From: Agarophyton chilense
Taxonomy: Eukaryota > Rhodophyta > Florideophyceae > Gracilariales > Gracilariaceae
Assembly: GCA_030374765.1 (NCBI GenBank)
Contig: JARGXX010000001.1
Coordinates: 1,364,001 to 1,428,000, forward strand
Length of the DNA: 64,000 bases
Reading direction: 5' to 3'
Position 1 is the stretch's first letter; each line of letters starts with the position of its first letter. Position numbers and translations under genes: made by a program. The notes beneath the pieces were generated by a model that did not search any database, was not told the DNA's origin, and was given only the letters and a program-made list of their open reading frames with translations. Below, piece by piece: positions 20,901 through 31,081 of the stretch.

Positions 20901-22353
20901 TGTGACGGGCCCTCAACCACCTGGTCTGAAGTTGAGGAAATACAAACACTCGGCTCATTCGTTTGCTACAAGCTCTGACGGGCATGGTGCCCTACCAAGA
21001 AATGCGCTTGTCTGGCACGGTCAGTCGTGCTTATGGTTCGCAACATCAACGAGCAGTAGATATGACGAACTTTTTTATGATTGGAGGGAGAAGTGACTGT
21101 TTCCTATTCCTCTTCCTTCTCTTGTTCAAAGAAATGTAGGTCCTAAGTAAACACATGGTTGCATGCGTGGAAAGGGTCACTAAAAGCGTAACATTTAGCG
21201 TTCTCATACTTCAAATATGATTTGATCTGTTGGTGAACGAAGACATTGACGGGCAAACCCTTTGGCGGGATGTGTTGATAACTGGAAACAACAATAAGAG
21301 CGATCCTCCCATGGCTTTCTTCTTTTTTCCCGGGGTCTTCTCTTGAAATCGAAGAAGTGAAACGGAAATATGGCGTTGTTCCCGATCCAAACCAAAATCT
21401 TTAAAATGGCGTTGAGAAGGCGGAAAAGCAAGAAAGAGAGGGAGAAAGAGAAGAGCCAAATTTAGTATGAAGTAGTTTAGTGACTTTCGTCAAAACGGTT
21501 ATCGGATTGTGATTCTCTAGGAGCAAAATTATGAGTATTGACTGCGCAATGTGTGGAAATAGTCCGCCACAAATGCACCGTTGAGTTCTGTACGACAGAT
21601 GAACAAGTCTTTTGTGGAAGATTCGTATCATTGCAACGAAACTGACCCCCTACATGGAGTTTGGGATTGGTGAAGAATGACTATGTTTGGAGAGAGAAGG
21701 TGATTGGCAAAAGGGAACGAACTAGAACACAAACCCACGACAAGATTGGAGTGTACTTCTGGAGCGATCAATTTCTCATCTTCGCTGCGTCTACTTCCAT
21801 CTACGAAATGAAGGGCTACATGGATACGTACATTCACCCCATGCCGATAGCAGTAATTACTCGACGAAGGGATTGAAAGAGGTTTCTCGCTCTCGATCGG
21901 ACCAAATGCGGAACGGTCTCGATAGCTGGCAAACAAGAAAGATAGGTATGAGGGGGGGTGTTCCAGGCAATACATGTCGAGTGATGTTCCTGTGAGTATG
22001 TAGTTCAAATTTTTTTCCCAATTTGATTTTCAAATTGGCAAACTGCTCTTCGCAATTACGAATGGTATGAAGGATACCGCCAACGAGAAAACGTTTGCAC
22101 TTTGCCCAGACGAGCGAATCCTAAACCACTGGTTTGGTAGCCAAAGTCGGCATGAACTAAGCAATTTCTCGCCGGCCTGTCTCCCTCTCAGCTTCGGCGT
22201 CCTTCCACTTCAGTGTGATTTTCCAGACCTCATACGCCGGTATCCCACTCCGAGCTTACGGGAAAGGACGACTTCTTGTTCACCTGCAAACCGACGCATT
22301 TGGAAAAACAAACCCGTTTATTCGGTTCATCTTTTCGTGGTGAACACGGCACC
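17971..22353. other. 4.4 kb gene-poor intergenic region
   Basis: Only short frames with no recognisable domains (for example 18484-18915, 19917-20192, 20263-20547, 21628-22008) are present. T-rich runs and a short CA repeat lie near 19130-19210. No transposon ends were found. It may hold decayed elements, a non-coding RNA or a spliced gene that frame reading alone misses. Confidence 0.45.
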
Positions 22354-25300
22354 ATGTCTGACAATGAAGGCTTGTTCGAAAATGAGGCTCATGCGGAAGA
22401 CGACGAAGAGCAGAAGTTCGAGGATTCCAGTGAGGAAGAAGAAGATGAAGATAATTACGAAAAAGATGATTTTATCGTAGACGACGAAGGTGACGATATT
22501 GGCGACGAAGACGACATAGCCCCACCTGTACCGCTTCTTGATGCGAGGGATTTCAATGATGTGCGTCGAAAGAAGAAAAAGAAACGACGTCGTCATCGCG
22601 AAGACTCTCCCGAGCTGGCAGAAGGGGATCTGCAATTGTTGGAGGAAGAAGGTGTGCGAATCGACCGGCGAAAAAAGTTGAAACGCCTCCGCAAAGGCGC
22701 TTCCGACGAAGAAGAGAACGCCTTCGCGGATGATGTAAGAGACTTTGTTGATGATGATGAAGACAACTACGACGATCGGAGACGAGCGGCCGACGAACCT
22801 GTCGACTATGATGACGATATGGATGACTTCATTGACGATGGCGGTAGAAAGAGAAAGAAAACCGCGGAGCGCGAAGGCCTTGTAAGTTCCGAAGCTGTTC
22901 GGCATGCCCGCTCAATCTTCGGAGATGCAGAGGAAATGACTCAATATAAAGGCGATTTCAAGCTCTTTAAGAAGGGCCAAGGCGGCTACGAAGAAGAAGA
23001 AGAAGATGCAGACTTTACTATTGAAAAGGAGGCCGATGAAAATGAGCAACCTTTGCGTAGAATTCAGGATCATGATAGTGATCTCGATGACTACGAGGCT
23101 GAAATGGCAGAAGCGGAAGTAGTGTCTAGAGATCCGGCGCGAGATACAATTGCGAAGGAATTATCCGCGCCGAAGGACGACGCAGAACTAGTGACGAGAA
23201 TTGTTACTACGGATATACCTGAACAACTCCAAAACCATTTCGGGCCTGACTACAAAGCCGCAACAGAGTTGGAAATTCAAGATGAGGCCGAGTGGATATA
23301 TCGATATGGTTTTCAAGAGAACCCCGTTTTCGCGGACGTAGTTCGTTTCCCAGCAATTGAGGTCAAGAAGCGAATCGTTGTTGTCTTGTCGTATATTCAC
23401 ATTGACAACCTGGACATTCCGTTTATTGCAATGTACAGGAAGGATTACATTACTCCATACCTTGTACAATCTGCAGGAGAAGTACTTCGGGAGCCAAATC
23501 AATCAGCGAAAGAATACAACAGCGAGCCAATGGCCCCTCCACGTGGTTTCAATTCGGTTAGACACCAAGATCTCGGCCTTCATTGCTCATTTGATCACAA
23601 GCGAGGTGTAGCACCTGGGTATCATGATGGGTTTGGGGACTGGAGTACATTGTGGCATATTCTTGATCTGGATAAGAAGTATGCAAACATTAGGAATCTC
23701 AAGAAAGGGATCATCCTCGCATCCGAAGAAGCTCGTGATAAAGGCATTTCGGAGGCTGTAGTCGAAAATGTCAAGGCAATGGCTATTTCCGCAGACGTTG
23801 AACAAACCTTGAGGGATGCTGAAAAATATTTACGCCTGGCACTTCAACTCCAAGAGGCTTTGAAGAAGAAAGAGGAAGAATTGGAGCACATGAACGGAGG
23901 ATCAGGATCAAACAAGCGTCCGGTGAAGAGGAGGAATAAGTACAATGACTACTGTGCTCGTGGATATCGCGATTTAGCTCGGGAATTCGGACTCACAGCA
24001 AGACAGGTTGGAGAGAATTTGAAGGGAGCTGCTGAGTATGGTGGAAGTGTCCAAGTGCACGTTCCTCTTGAGGCAGACGATGAACCTATGGCATTGGCGA
24101 CGAGGTATGCTCTCAGCCTAGAAGATAATCTTAATCTGCAATCAGAAGCGGATAATGACAGACTGGCGACGGCGGCCGGAAGAATCTTATACGCTGCGAG
24201 ATATATTTTGATGACCGAGATCGTTGGTGATATGACTGTGGTACAGACGGCGCGTAAGGTTATAGCCAAGCCCGGTACAGTCTCGATCACAACGACTCCA
24301 ACACCTCAAGGAATTGGACAAGTTGGAGAGAATCACCCTTTGCGGTCTGTGACAAGCTTGTTTGAAAAGAAGATTGAAAGCTTTGCCAACACTTCGGATT
24401 ATGTTCTAGTCAAGCGAGCTGCAGAGCTTGGTTTTACGGAGATGGAGATCAATCTTCAACCTGAGGCCATAAACTTGTTTGAGCGCATGCTTAACTCGGC
24501 ATTTCTTGTTTCGGAATTGGAAATCATTTCCCCACTTGTAGAGAAGTGGAATAATGAGAGGCTTCTCATCATCGAAGAGGTGAAGCTGGCTTTGGTCAAA
24601 CAATTGAAGGAAGAAATTGAACTCGAACTGCGCGAAAGCACCGCAGTTGTTCTCAGAAACAAAATATGCGATGCAGCATCTCGCCGTTTTCTTCTTGGGC
24701 CGAGTATGCCAACCCCCTCTGATGATGCATGCCCCAGAGTTTTGTCTTTCTGTGTTACTTGTGAGGATGATGAAGAAGCGGACCCTTTACAAGTTACAAA
24801 AGATGCTCAGACTGCAAAGGAACAAGGTCAAAGAAATTCAGACCAGCGCCTGGCACGCGAGCGGGTGACAATCGCTGAAATGGACGAGAACGGGGAGTAT
24901 CAAAATGGGTATGAGCTTTTCGCTGGATGGTTGAGACGCCCATTTTATGGAACAGAATCCGAACTTTCTGAATCAGTGAAGGACCAAATAAAGAGTTTCA
25001 TAACGCGTGCTCGGGCGCAAACACTAGTTGTAGGTCTGGGCAGTGGTGGACGCGCGGCTTTGCGGCTTCAAGATGACCTGATAGGCATCGTCGCTGAAAT
25101 GGCATATGCCAAGACTACTGACGAAGGAGATGAACCGGTCAGACCACCGATGCTATCCGAAGAAGAAGTGGAACAAATTCAAAAGATTCACGACGAAGGA
25201 ACGAGGCCACAACCGGATGCGGACCAGGCATTCAAGCGCATTATTGGGCCCTATGTCATCTGCGTTGACGAGTTTCCCGCGCGAATATACGCGAAGACCA

Positions 25301-27972
25301 AATGGATCAACTGCGGATTGAATGTTGACTCCATGACTCTCCTGGAGAAAAGGACTATAGGGATCGCTCGACTGGCCCAGGAACCGCTGTGGGTTTACTG
25401 TTCAATTGGACACGAAGTTGAACATGCTCTACATCTCAAGTTTCATCCTCATCACTACTTTGCTAAGCCAGCTGATCGAATTCTGGGTTTGCGGCGAGCT
25501 TTGTACCGTGCAGTTTGTGCTAATGGTGTCGATATCAATAGAACACTCCGTATCCCTCACACGCAAGTTTTGGTGGGGTATGTTGGAGGATTAGGGCTGT
25601 ACAAGGGCAGGGCTCTTGTGAAGTCACTGGAACATATGTTGAGTGAAGAAGATCATGGACTGTTTTCTAGGAAGCATTTGTGGTCCCAGAACCACATTGG
25701 AAAGACAGTTTTCATATCTGCAGCTGCGTTTTTGCGCATAAGAGATCCGGACTTACATTCTGGTGGCGGCACCAAGCGTGCAGCAGAGGTGAGGCGATCC
25801 AGATTCAACCGAAAGTCTCGTGGTAGAAGAAGAGAAGAAGACGATGATGACATATATGATCCAATGGATGACTCCCGAGTCCATCCCGAGCACTATGCCG
25901 TGGCCATCAAGATTGCCGATGAGGCTTTGAGAGACGATGATGGTAATCTGCCAAGTGATTTCGGAATCTCCGATGAGTATGACGCGAAGCGTATAATATC
26001 TGCAGTGCTCGATGATCCATCTGGATTGCAACGACTCGCGCTGGACGAATATGCTAAAAATCTTGAAGACCGCGGCAGGGGGTCCTTGTACGAAACCGTA
26101 AAACTCATTGCAAGTGAGTTCAAGGGTTCTTTCAAAGATTGGCGTGTGCCATTAGCGTCACCGGAACCGGCAGCTACGTTCTACCTTTGCAGCGGGGCGG
26201 ATCCGATGGTGATCCGCATAGGAGGACCTGTCACTGCAGCTAATTGTTTGATTCGCTCTCGAAGACGAGATGGGGTAGTGATGGGAATTGGATGTAGGCT
26301 ACCATTCGACTTGAGAGGATTTATTCGGGCGAGAGACTTTTCAGATAAGGAGGGCCTGTCTGCAACCGAATACAAACGCTTGGTTCCAGATGGTTCTTCG
26401 CTTCCATGTCGTATTCTCGGTTTCAATTACGAACGGCTTGAGGTGATACTAACTGCGAGAGCTGAGGTACTCAAGAATCCAACTGGAATCAAAGGCTATA
26501 TGGAACTGGTGAACAAAGACGACGACGCTTTCCGGCCATACCCCAAGATCGATGGACTTAGCATAAGTGGCAGGCAACCGTTAGAAACTACAGGGGCATC
26601 AATCTCAGGCGACACGAGATCTCGGAAGAATTTGAACAGGACAATGTCGCACTTGCGAGCAAAGGCAAGACCAATAGTTCAGCACCCTTTGTTTCACGAT
26701 ATTCCTGGGGAAACGGCCATCGAGCAGCTGAAGGGAAGACTGCCTGGTGATATCATCATACGCCCAAGTCAATACAAGTCTGATGGTGTTGTATTCTCTT
26801 GCAAATTTGCAGCTCATGTTGGTGATGCAGACTCTCATAAAGGCATCTTTCACGTGGACTGCCGGATGGATTATGATCCGGATGACGACGCTGTGCCGGT
26901 CAGATTATGTATTGATGATAACATATACGAAGATGTCGAGCAAATACTTGAACAGTATTTGCGACCAATCATTTCTAACCTAACTGAGAGCTTAGACCAC
27001 CGAAAGTTCAAGCATGGGGATCTACTGTCTTTACAAAACTATGTATCTGCGGCCAAGAGACAGAATCCGAAAGGGATACCGTATATCATTGGATTATCTG
27101 ACCGGAAGCCGGCCCATTTGACCATCGTGTACATACCTGGAGAAAAAACGGTCAGATCGGAGGAAATTCGAGTTGTTCCGGACGGTTACAAGCTGCGATC
27201 GGTTCTGCACAAGAACTTGGACGTGCTAATTGCTTGGTTTAAGAAGAACATGAGGAACATTGCCACGGTGAGGAAACCAATGCAGTCAGCTATTCCGGCG
27301 TCGCCGTTCATAACGGCGTCTCCTCATGCTCGTGCAAAGTCTCCGTTTCTTTCAGCCATGGGTACACCTGCATTTCAGGGAGCTAAATCTCCTTTCCAAA
27401 GTGGAGCAAAGTCTCCGTTTCATGGGGGGGCAAAGTCCCCTTTTCAGACAGGTTCTCGATCTCCCCATTTGACCACTGCTCGATCTCCTTATGCCGGTAT
27501 GCGATCGCCGTATGCTATCCCGCGCCGTTCCGGCGTAACAACGGCAACTCCAGCAAGAGATGACCCTCCGCCACCTGCCCCGTCGAATGATTCGAACTAT
27601 ATCGATCCATATAGATATGCAGCACCTATGCGTGACTCTTATCCCCCTAACGGGCCTAGTAGAAGACCTCGGCATGCGGACGAACCGGCGCCTACGACAG
27701 ATATGGGGTGGGATAGCGCCACAAGACATCGTGATGAGCCGCCTCCGCACATTCAGAATGGTGGATATGGACGAGGTCATGGTCGAAGACCTGGCCCTCC
27801 TGAAGTATCACGCGTGCCAGATCGGGCCCCTAGGGATAGACGCGGCCCTCCTCCAGGACCGCCAGGTGGAAGAGGCAGAGGCAGAGGACGTGGCGAGGAC
27901 GAAGGCATGCCATATTGGCGTGGGCAGGCACCAGTACCTGCCTGGAAAAAAGCTCAGGAAAGCCAACAATAG
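22354..27972 (+). CDS. SPT6: Transcription elongation factor / histone chaperone SPT6
   Basis: A 1872-residue homologue of SPT6, which rides with RNA polymerase II and reassembles nucleosomes. The first 280 residues are highly acidic with KKKKRRRH-type basic patches, as in other SPT6 proteins. Then come the helix-turn-helix Tex-like domain (FIAMYRKDYI), a YqgF/RNase-H-like domain (about 886-1015, TLVVGLGSGGRAAL), a helix-hairpin-helix (about 1060, YVGGLGLYKGRALV), a death-like domain, an S1 domain (about 1300-1375) and tandem SH2 domains (about 1433-1625, HPLFH...IIRPSQ) that bind phosphorylated polymerase linker. The C-terminus has repeated (A/R)KSPF and RSPY motifs, then an Arg/Gly/Pro-rich tail. 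The first ATG in frame is 22354. The gene converges on the next one, 125 bases away. Confidence 0.97.
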   Translation: MSDNEGLFENEAHAEDDEEQKFEDSSEEEEDEDNYEKDDFIVDDEGDDIGDEDDIAPPVPLLDARDFNDVRRKKKKKRRRHREDSPELAEGDLQLLEEEGVRIDRRKKLKRLRKGASDEEENAFADDVRDFVDDDEDNYDDRRRAADEPVDYDDDMDDFIDDGGRKRKKTAEREGLVSSEAVRHARSIFGDAEEMTQYKGDFKLFKKGQGGYEEEEEDADFTIEKEADENEQPLRRIQDHDSDLDDYEAEMAEAEVVSRDPARDTIAKELSAPKDDAELVTRIVTTDIPEQLQNHFGPDYKAATELEIQDEAEWIYRYGFQENPVFADVVRFPAIEVKKRIVVVLSYIHIDNLDIPFIAMYRKDYITPYLVQSAGEVLREPNQSAKEYNSEPMAPPRGFNSVRHQDLGLHCSFDHKRGVAPGYHDGFGDWSTLWHILDLDKKYANIRNLKKGIILASEEARDKGISEAVVENVKAMAISADVEQTLRDAEKYLRLALQLQEALKKKEEELEHMNGGSGSNKRPVKRRNKYNDYCARGYRDLAREFGLTARQVGENLKGAAEYGGSVQVHVPLEADDEPMALATRYALSLEDNLNLQSEADNDRLATAAGRILYAARYILMTEIVGDMTVVQTARKVIAKPGTVSITTTPTPQGIGQVGENHPLRSVTSLFEKKIESFANTSDYVLVKRAAELGFTEMEINLQPEAINLFERMLNSAFLVSELEIISPLVEKWNNERLLIIEEVKLALVKQLKEEIELELRESTAVVLRNKICDAASRRFLLGPSMPTPSDDACPRVLSFCVTCEDDEEADPLQVTKDAQTAKEQGQRNSDQRLARERVTIAEMDENGEYQNGYELFAGWLRRPFYGTESELSESVKDQIKSFITRARAQTLVVGLGSGGRAALRLQDDLIGIVAEMAYAKTTDEGDEPVRPPMLSEEEVEQIQKIHDEGTRPQPDADQAFKRIIGPYVICVDEFPARIYAKTKWINCGLNVDSMTLLEKRTIGIARLAQEPLWVYCSIGHEVEHALHLKFHPHHYFAKPADRILGLRRALYRAVCANGVDINRTLRIPHTQVLVGYVGGLGLYKGRALVKSLEHMLSEEDHGLFSRKHLWSQNHIGKTVFISAAAFLRIRDPDLHSGGGTKRAAEVRRSRFNRKSRGRRREEDDDDIYDPMDDSRVHPEHYAVAIKIADEALRDDDGNLPSDFGISDEYDAKRIISAVLDDPSGLQRLALDEYAKNLEDRGRGSLYETVKLIASEFKGSFKDWRVPLASPEPAATFYLCSGADPMVIRIGGPVTAANCLIRSRRRDGVVMGIGCRLPFDLRGFIRARDFSDKEGLSATEYKRLVPDGSSLPCRILGFNYERLEVILTARAEVLKNPTGIKGYMELVNKDDDAFRPYPKIDGLSISGRQPLETTGASISGDTRSRKNLNRTMSHLRAKARPIVQHPLFHDIPGETAIEQLKGRLPGDIIIRPSQYKSDGVVFSCKFAAHVGDADSHKGIFHVDCRMDYDPDDDAVPVRLCIDDNIYEDVEQILEQYLRPIISNLTESLDHRKFKHGDLLSLQNYVSAAKRQNPKGIPYIIGLSDRKPAHLTIVYIPGEKTVRSEEIRVVPDGYKLRSVLHKNLDVLIAWFKKNMRNIATVRKPMQSAIPASPFITASPHARAKSPFLSAMGTPAFQGAKSPFQSGAKSPFHGGAKSPFQTGSRSPHLTTARSPYAGMRSPYAIPRRSGVTTATPARDDPPPPAPSNDSNYIDPYRYAAPMRDSYPPNGPSRRPRHADEPAPTTDMGWDSATRHRDEPPPHIQNGGYGRGHGRRPGPPEVSRVPDRAPRDRRGPPPGPPGGRGRGRGRGEDEGMPYWRGQAPVPAWKKAQESQQ

Positions 27973-28097
27973 TAGATGTACGTAGTTGTCAAGTGACTAC
28001 ACCTCTCGTAAATTTAGTTCTTGACTTAATAGCGGGACATTCATTGCCAACAGGGAGACGCTTTAGAAACATTGTGTTTTACACACATAGTTCTAAC

Positions 28098-30074
28098 CTA
28101 AGTTACATGGAGCTGACCGTGTCTCAGATAAGAAAACTCATGTTCTGCCACGGGACCGGACATGAGCCCAAGTTCTAAGTTTCGAACAGCGTCAAGCATC
28201 CCCTCGTCACTTAAAGCAAATGTGCCCCAACGGTGAGCCACGGATCGCCTTGCTCGCAGATCGCGGTGCACAAAGAGCATGTCGATTGCATCCCCTTGAA
28301 CTCCTGACATGAGCGTTCTGGGCTTGAAACCTCCTATTGGCAGAAAGGCTGTATCGCAAGAACCATAACGACGGTGAATCTCTTTGAAAACAGGACATGA
28401 CGCTCCGCCGTATTTCTGCCTGTACTCGTACGAGTCGCTGTCCTCAACATCATGATAAATTGATCGATAGCCCGTGCCGCCGCAATAGAAAAATCGATGA
28501 TGGGGGGCGTGCACCAACCACGAGCACCACAGCGTATCGTCGCGCAAGCTGTAGTGCTGAGCGGGGGTGCAAACAAATAGCGAATCGTTGATTCGATGTT
28601 CCTCCCACCAGTCAAGCTCAATAATTGCATTTTCTTTGACATTGTTGGCGACAAGCAGTGCTCGGAGGCCGATTGGAACAAGCCATTTGGCGACTCGTGA
28701 AGCGAGCGCCTGCACGGCGCTCTTATCAAAACTGTCATAGCAGGCGCTGGACAAGATCACAACGTCGATGATGTGTGGCAAATCGGAGATGGCACATGTG
28801 GGGGGAACAAGTCGCTTCGGGCCGAGTGGGCCTAATCTGGTGTTCCACACCGGGTCCGTGAGGACGGTGAGACCGGTGGCCTGTAGCAGAAAGGTGCTAT
28901 GACCAATCCAGTGACTGGCCAAAGCGTACTTGTCCTTCCTGAGTGCATGGTATCCATCGTCAAAGTGTGGGCGACTGGCCAGCAGCAACAGAGTGGCCAG
29001 TTGCTCATCCGGTGGACGGCGATCCTTGGCGACCTTGTGGAAGAAAGTGCGGGAGCCCGAGGCACCTCTGGAGCGAACGGCGTTTTCCTTGAGCGCCGAG
29101 TCCCAGGGGTTGAAATAACCGCCATGAGAGCGGTGATGCGGTGGGCGGGGGGAGTCCGGAGAGAACTTGGACTTGCGAGGCATTCCGCGCTGGCGTGCGG
29201 CAGATATGACGGCAGCGGCGACGGAACGCTCGACAAAGCCGGTGCGACTGACTCGTGTGAAACGGGCCTCGTAGGCCTTTCCTCCGTCGTCCGGCTCGGA
29301 GGCTTCGCTTCTGCCGGAGTGCTTGCGAAAGCTGTGGCGGAGGGCAGAGTGGTGATTGGGGACGGCGGGGGCGTGGGGTTTGTTTCGGGGGCTGGCGGGT
29401 TGGGGATCAAGGTCGGAAGAAGAATTAGTGTCGGGGATGGAGTCGGAGGTGGTGAGATCTTGGGGGGCAGGAGGCGGGCGGTGCAGCTCCATTTGCACGG
29501 AGGGGGGTTGTTGGAGCTGGTGGGGCGGCGGTGGCGGACGGTGAAAAGAGTTAGAAGAACATTGGGGCGAGTGCGGGTCCGAAAGCAGCAAGGCGTCGAG
29601 GTGCGGAATGGAGGTAGAGTCCGCGGGGATGGAAGGGTGAGCGGGATCGGAGCCGGCAGAGTGCGGATTGGAAGCGTGATTCGGCTCGGTGGCAGCGGCG
29701 ACGACGACGGTGGCACGCGGAGCAGCAGAAGAAGCAGGCAGTAGGGCGGTGAGATGCGAACGCAGGCCGTCATGCATGCTAGAACTCTTGCGCACGCGCA
29801 GCGCAGCGCCGCCTGAGCACACGGCCTTGCGCAGCACGGTCTTGCCGCGCGTGAGCATAGCGCCGCGGCGCGAATGCGACGCGGCCGGCGGCGCATGCGG
29901 CACGTCCGGCGGCACGCGCGCCGGAAATGGGGACGGAAGCGGTGAAGATATCGACGGGGACGACGGCGCAACGCGCTCGCGCTTGGGCGGTGGTGATGTG
30001 CGTGGCAGCAACGCGCGCAACGAGCGCGCAGATGGCGGCGCATCGTCCGGCGGAGACGCGCGCATGGCAGACAT
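28098..30074 (-). CDS. NAPE-PLD-like metallo-beta-lactamase-fold protein lacking most metal ligands
   Basis: A 658-residue protein from ATG 30074. Residues 1-400 are Ser/Pro/Arg-rich and probably disordered. From about 400 it follows N-acyl-phosphatidylethanolamine phospholipase D closely: WIGHSTFLLQ, LTDPVW..R, GPKRLVPP, a position-matched IELDWWEEH, TPAQH and WGTFAL. Active enzymes bind two zinc ions. Here the HxHxDH motif reads SxCxDS (about 438-444), the bridging Asp of GDTGY is Gly (CGGTGY, about 529), and the His before WGTF is Arg (about 613). Only the Asp and the TPAQH His remain. Conserved scaffold with lost ligands suggests a pseudoenzyme. An in-frame GTG at 30326 extends the frame through a poly-Ser repeat, but ATG 30074 is preferred. 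Confidence 0.88.
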   Translation of the reverse strand: MSAMRASPPDDAPPSARSLRALLPRTSPPPKRERVAPSSPSISSPLPSPFPARVPPDVPHAPPAASHSRRGAMLTRGKTVLRKAVCSGGAALRVRKSSSMHDGLRSHLTALLPASSAAPRATVVVAAATEPNHASNPHSAGSDPAHPSIPADSTSIPHLDALLLSDPHSPQCSSNSFHRPPPPPHQLQQPPSVQMELHRPPPAPQDLTTSDSIPDTNSSSDLDPQPASPRNKPHAPAVPNHHSALRHSFRKHSGRSEASEPDDGGKAYEARFTRVSRTGFVERSVAAAVISAARQRGMPRKSKFSPDSPRPPHHRSHGGYFNPWDSALKENAVRSRGASGSRTFFHKVAKDRRPPDEQLATLLLLASRPHFDDGYHALRKDKYALASHWIGHSTFLLQATGLTVLTDPVWNTRLGPLGPKRLVPPTCAISDLPHIIDVVILSSACYDSFDKSAVQALASRVAKWLVPIGLRALLVANNVKENAIIELDWWEEHRINDSLFVCTPAQHYSLRDDTLWCSWLVHAPHHRFFYCGGTGYRSIYHDVEDSDSYEYRQKYGGASCPVFKEIHRRYGSCDTAFLPIGGFKPRTLMSGVQGDAIDMLFVHRDLRARRSVAHRWGTFALSDEGMLDAVRNLELGLMSGPVAEHEFSYLRHGQLHVT

Positions 30075-31081
30075 GACGACTGGTTGCACCTCACACACAC
30101 GCGACGAAGACGAAGACGAAGACGAAGACGAAGACGAAGACGGGGCTGTGAACGGCGGGCGCGGACGCCGGGGACGAGACGCGGCGGCGCGACGAACGAC
30201 GATGACGTGCGACGACAATTGCTCTGCGCGCGGCGCCTCGCGTATGTGCGCGACACTTGCGCTTGCGCTTCGAGTGCCTCCGGGTGCTCTCCGCGGGACG
30301 GTGTTGGCAATGGAGCACGTGGCCACGTGGCGCGCGCATTGCGTTTGTCAGCTGCGGTGCGGAAGGGCACTTGGCGCGGAAGGATTACGGGCCATGTCAC
30401 GGCTGGGCGCGTGACTTTTTTGTTTCCGTTGGCGCCGTTTCTGTTGGCGCCGTTTCTGTTGGCGGCGCCAATGGAATGCGCTTGCGGAGGGGCGCGCTGG
30501 TGGATGCTGGTAGAAGACGTCGCTCTATTCGAAAGCATCAAGCCGCCTGGTTCACCGCGACGCTTGACCGACTTGAAAGCGTTCTGAAGAGCAGAGAGAG
30601 CCAGCCCGTACGTGCGTGATGCATCTCCATTGCAAGTGGTCACCCGTCGCCCAGTACTGCACGTGTAGAGCTAAACGTTGGGGCGGGAAAAGCATCGTTT
30701 TGCGCTGCTTGTGCACTTTAATTGCTACCCTCTTGGCAAACAACGCCACTGCACGCCTCGATCACATGTGTAACCGTTCTGCGCAAGCGCCCCGCCGCTG
30801 CGCGGCCTGTCTCATCACACAAGTGGACGTGATTCATTCGCGCGCGGCACCAGCGCGGCACCAGCGCTCTACTTTGTAATGCGCACTGTAAGCTGAGACG
30901 CGCGCCAATCAGCTCTCGCGAAAAGAGCACCCATTGTTTAGGGACAGCTCTCCATTTCATTGGAGAGAGCTAAGACGCCGACGGCGCGCAATGGCGGGCT
31001 GCGCTGGCATCGCGCAGCGCTTGTTGAAAACCGCCCACCTGCTGCCGGTGAGCCCTTCCGCTCGCCCTTCGCTCGTACTTT
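30075..31081. other. Divergent intergenic region between the NAPE-PLD-like and C2H2 genes
   Basis: GC-rich, no gene recognised. A 13-base unit (gtttctgttggcg and variants) repeats near 30421-30470. It is expected to hold promoters for both divergent neighbours. Confidence 0.5.
30103..30141. repeat. (GACGAA)n hexanucleotide repeat
   Basis: Six and a half perfect units just upstream of ATG 30074 of the minus-strand gene. If the GTG at 30326 were used, they would encode a poly-Ser run. Confidence 0.95.

Noticed and set aside
30075..30326. N-terminal extension of the NAPE-PLD-like protein with a poly-Ser run
   Set aside because: The extension begins at GTG, not ATG, and is built from the GACGAA repeat.
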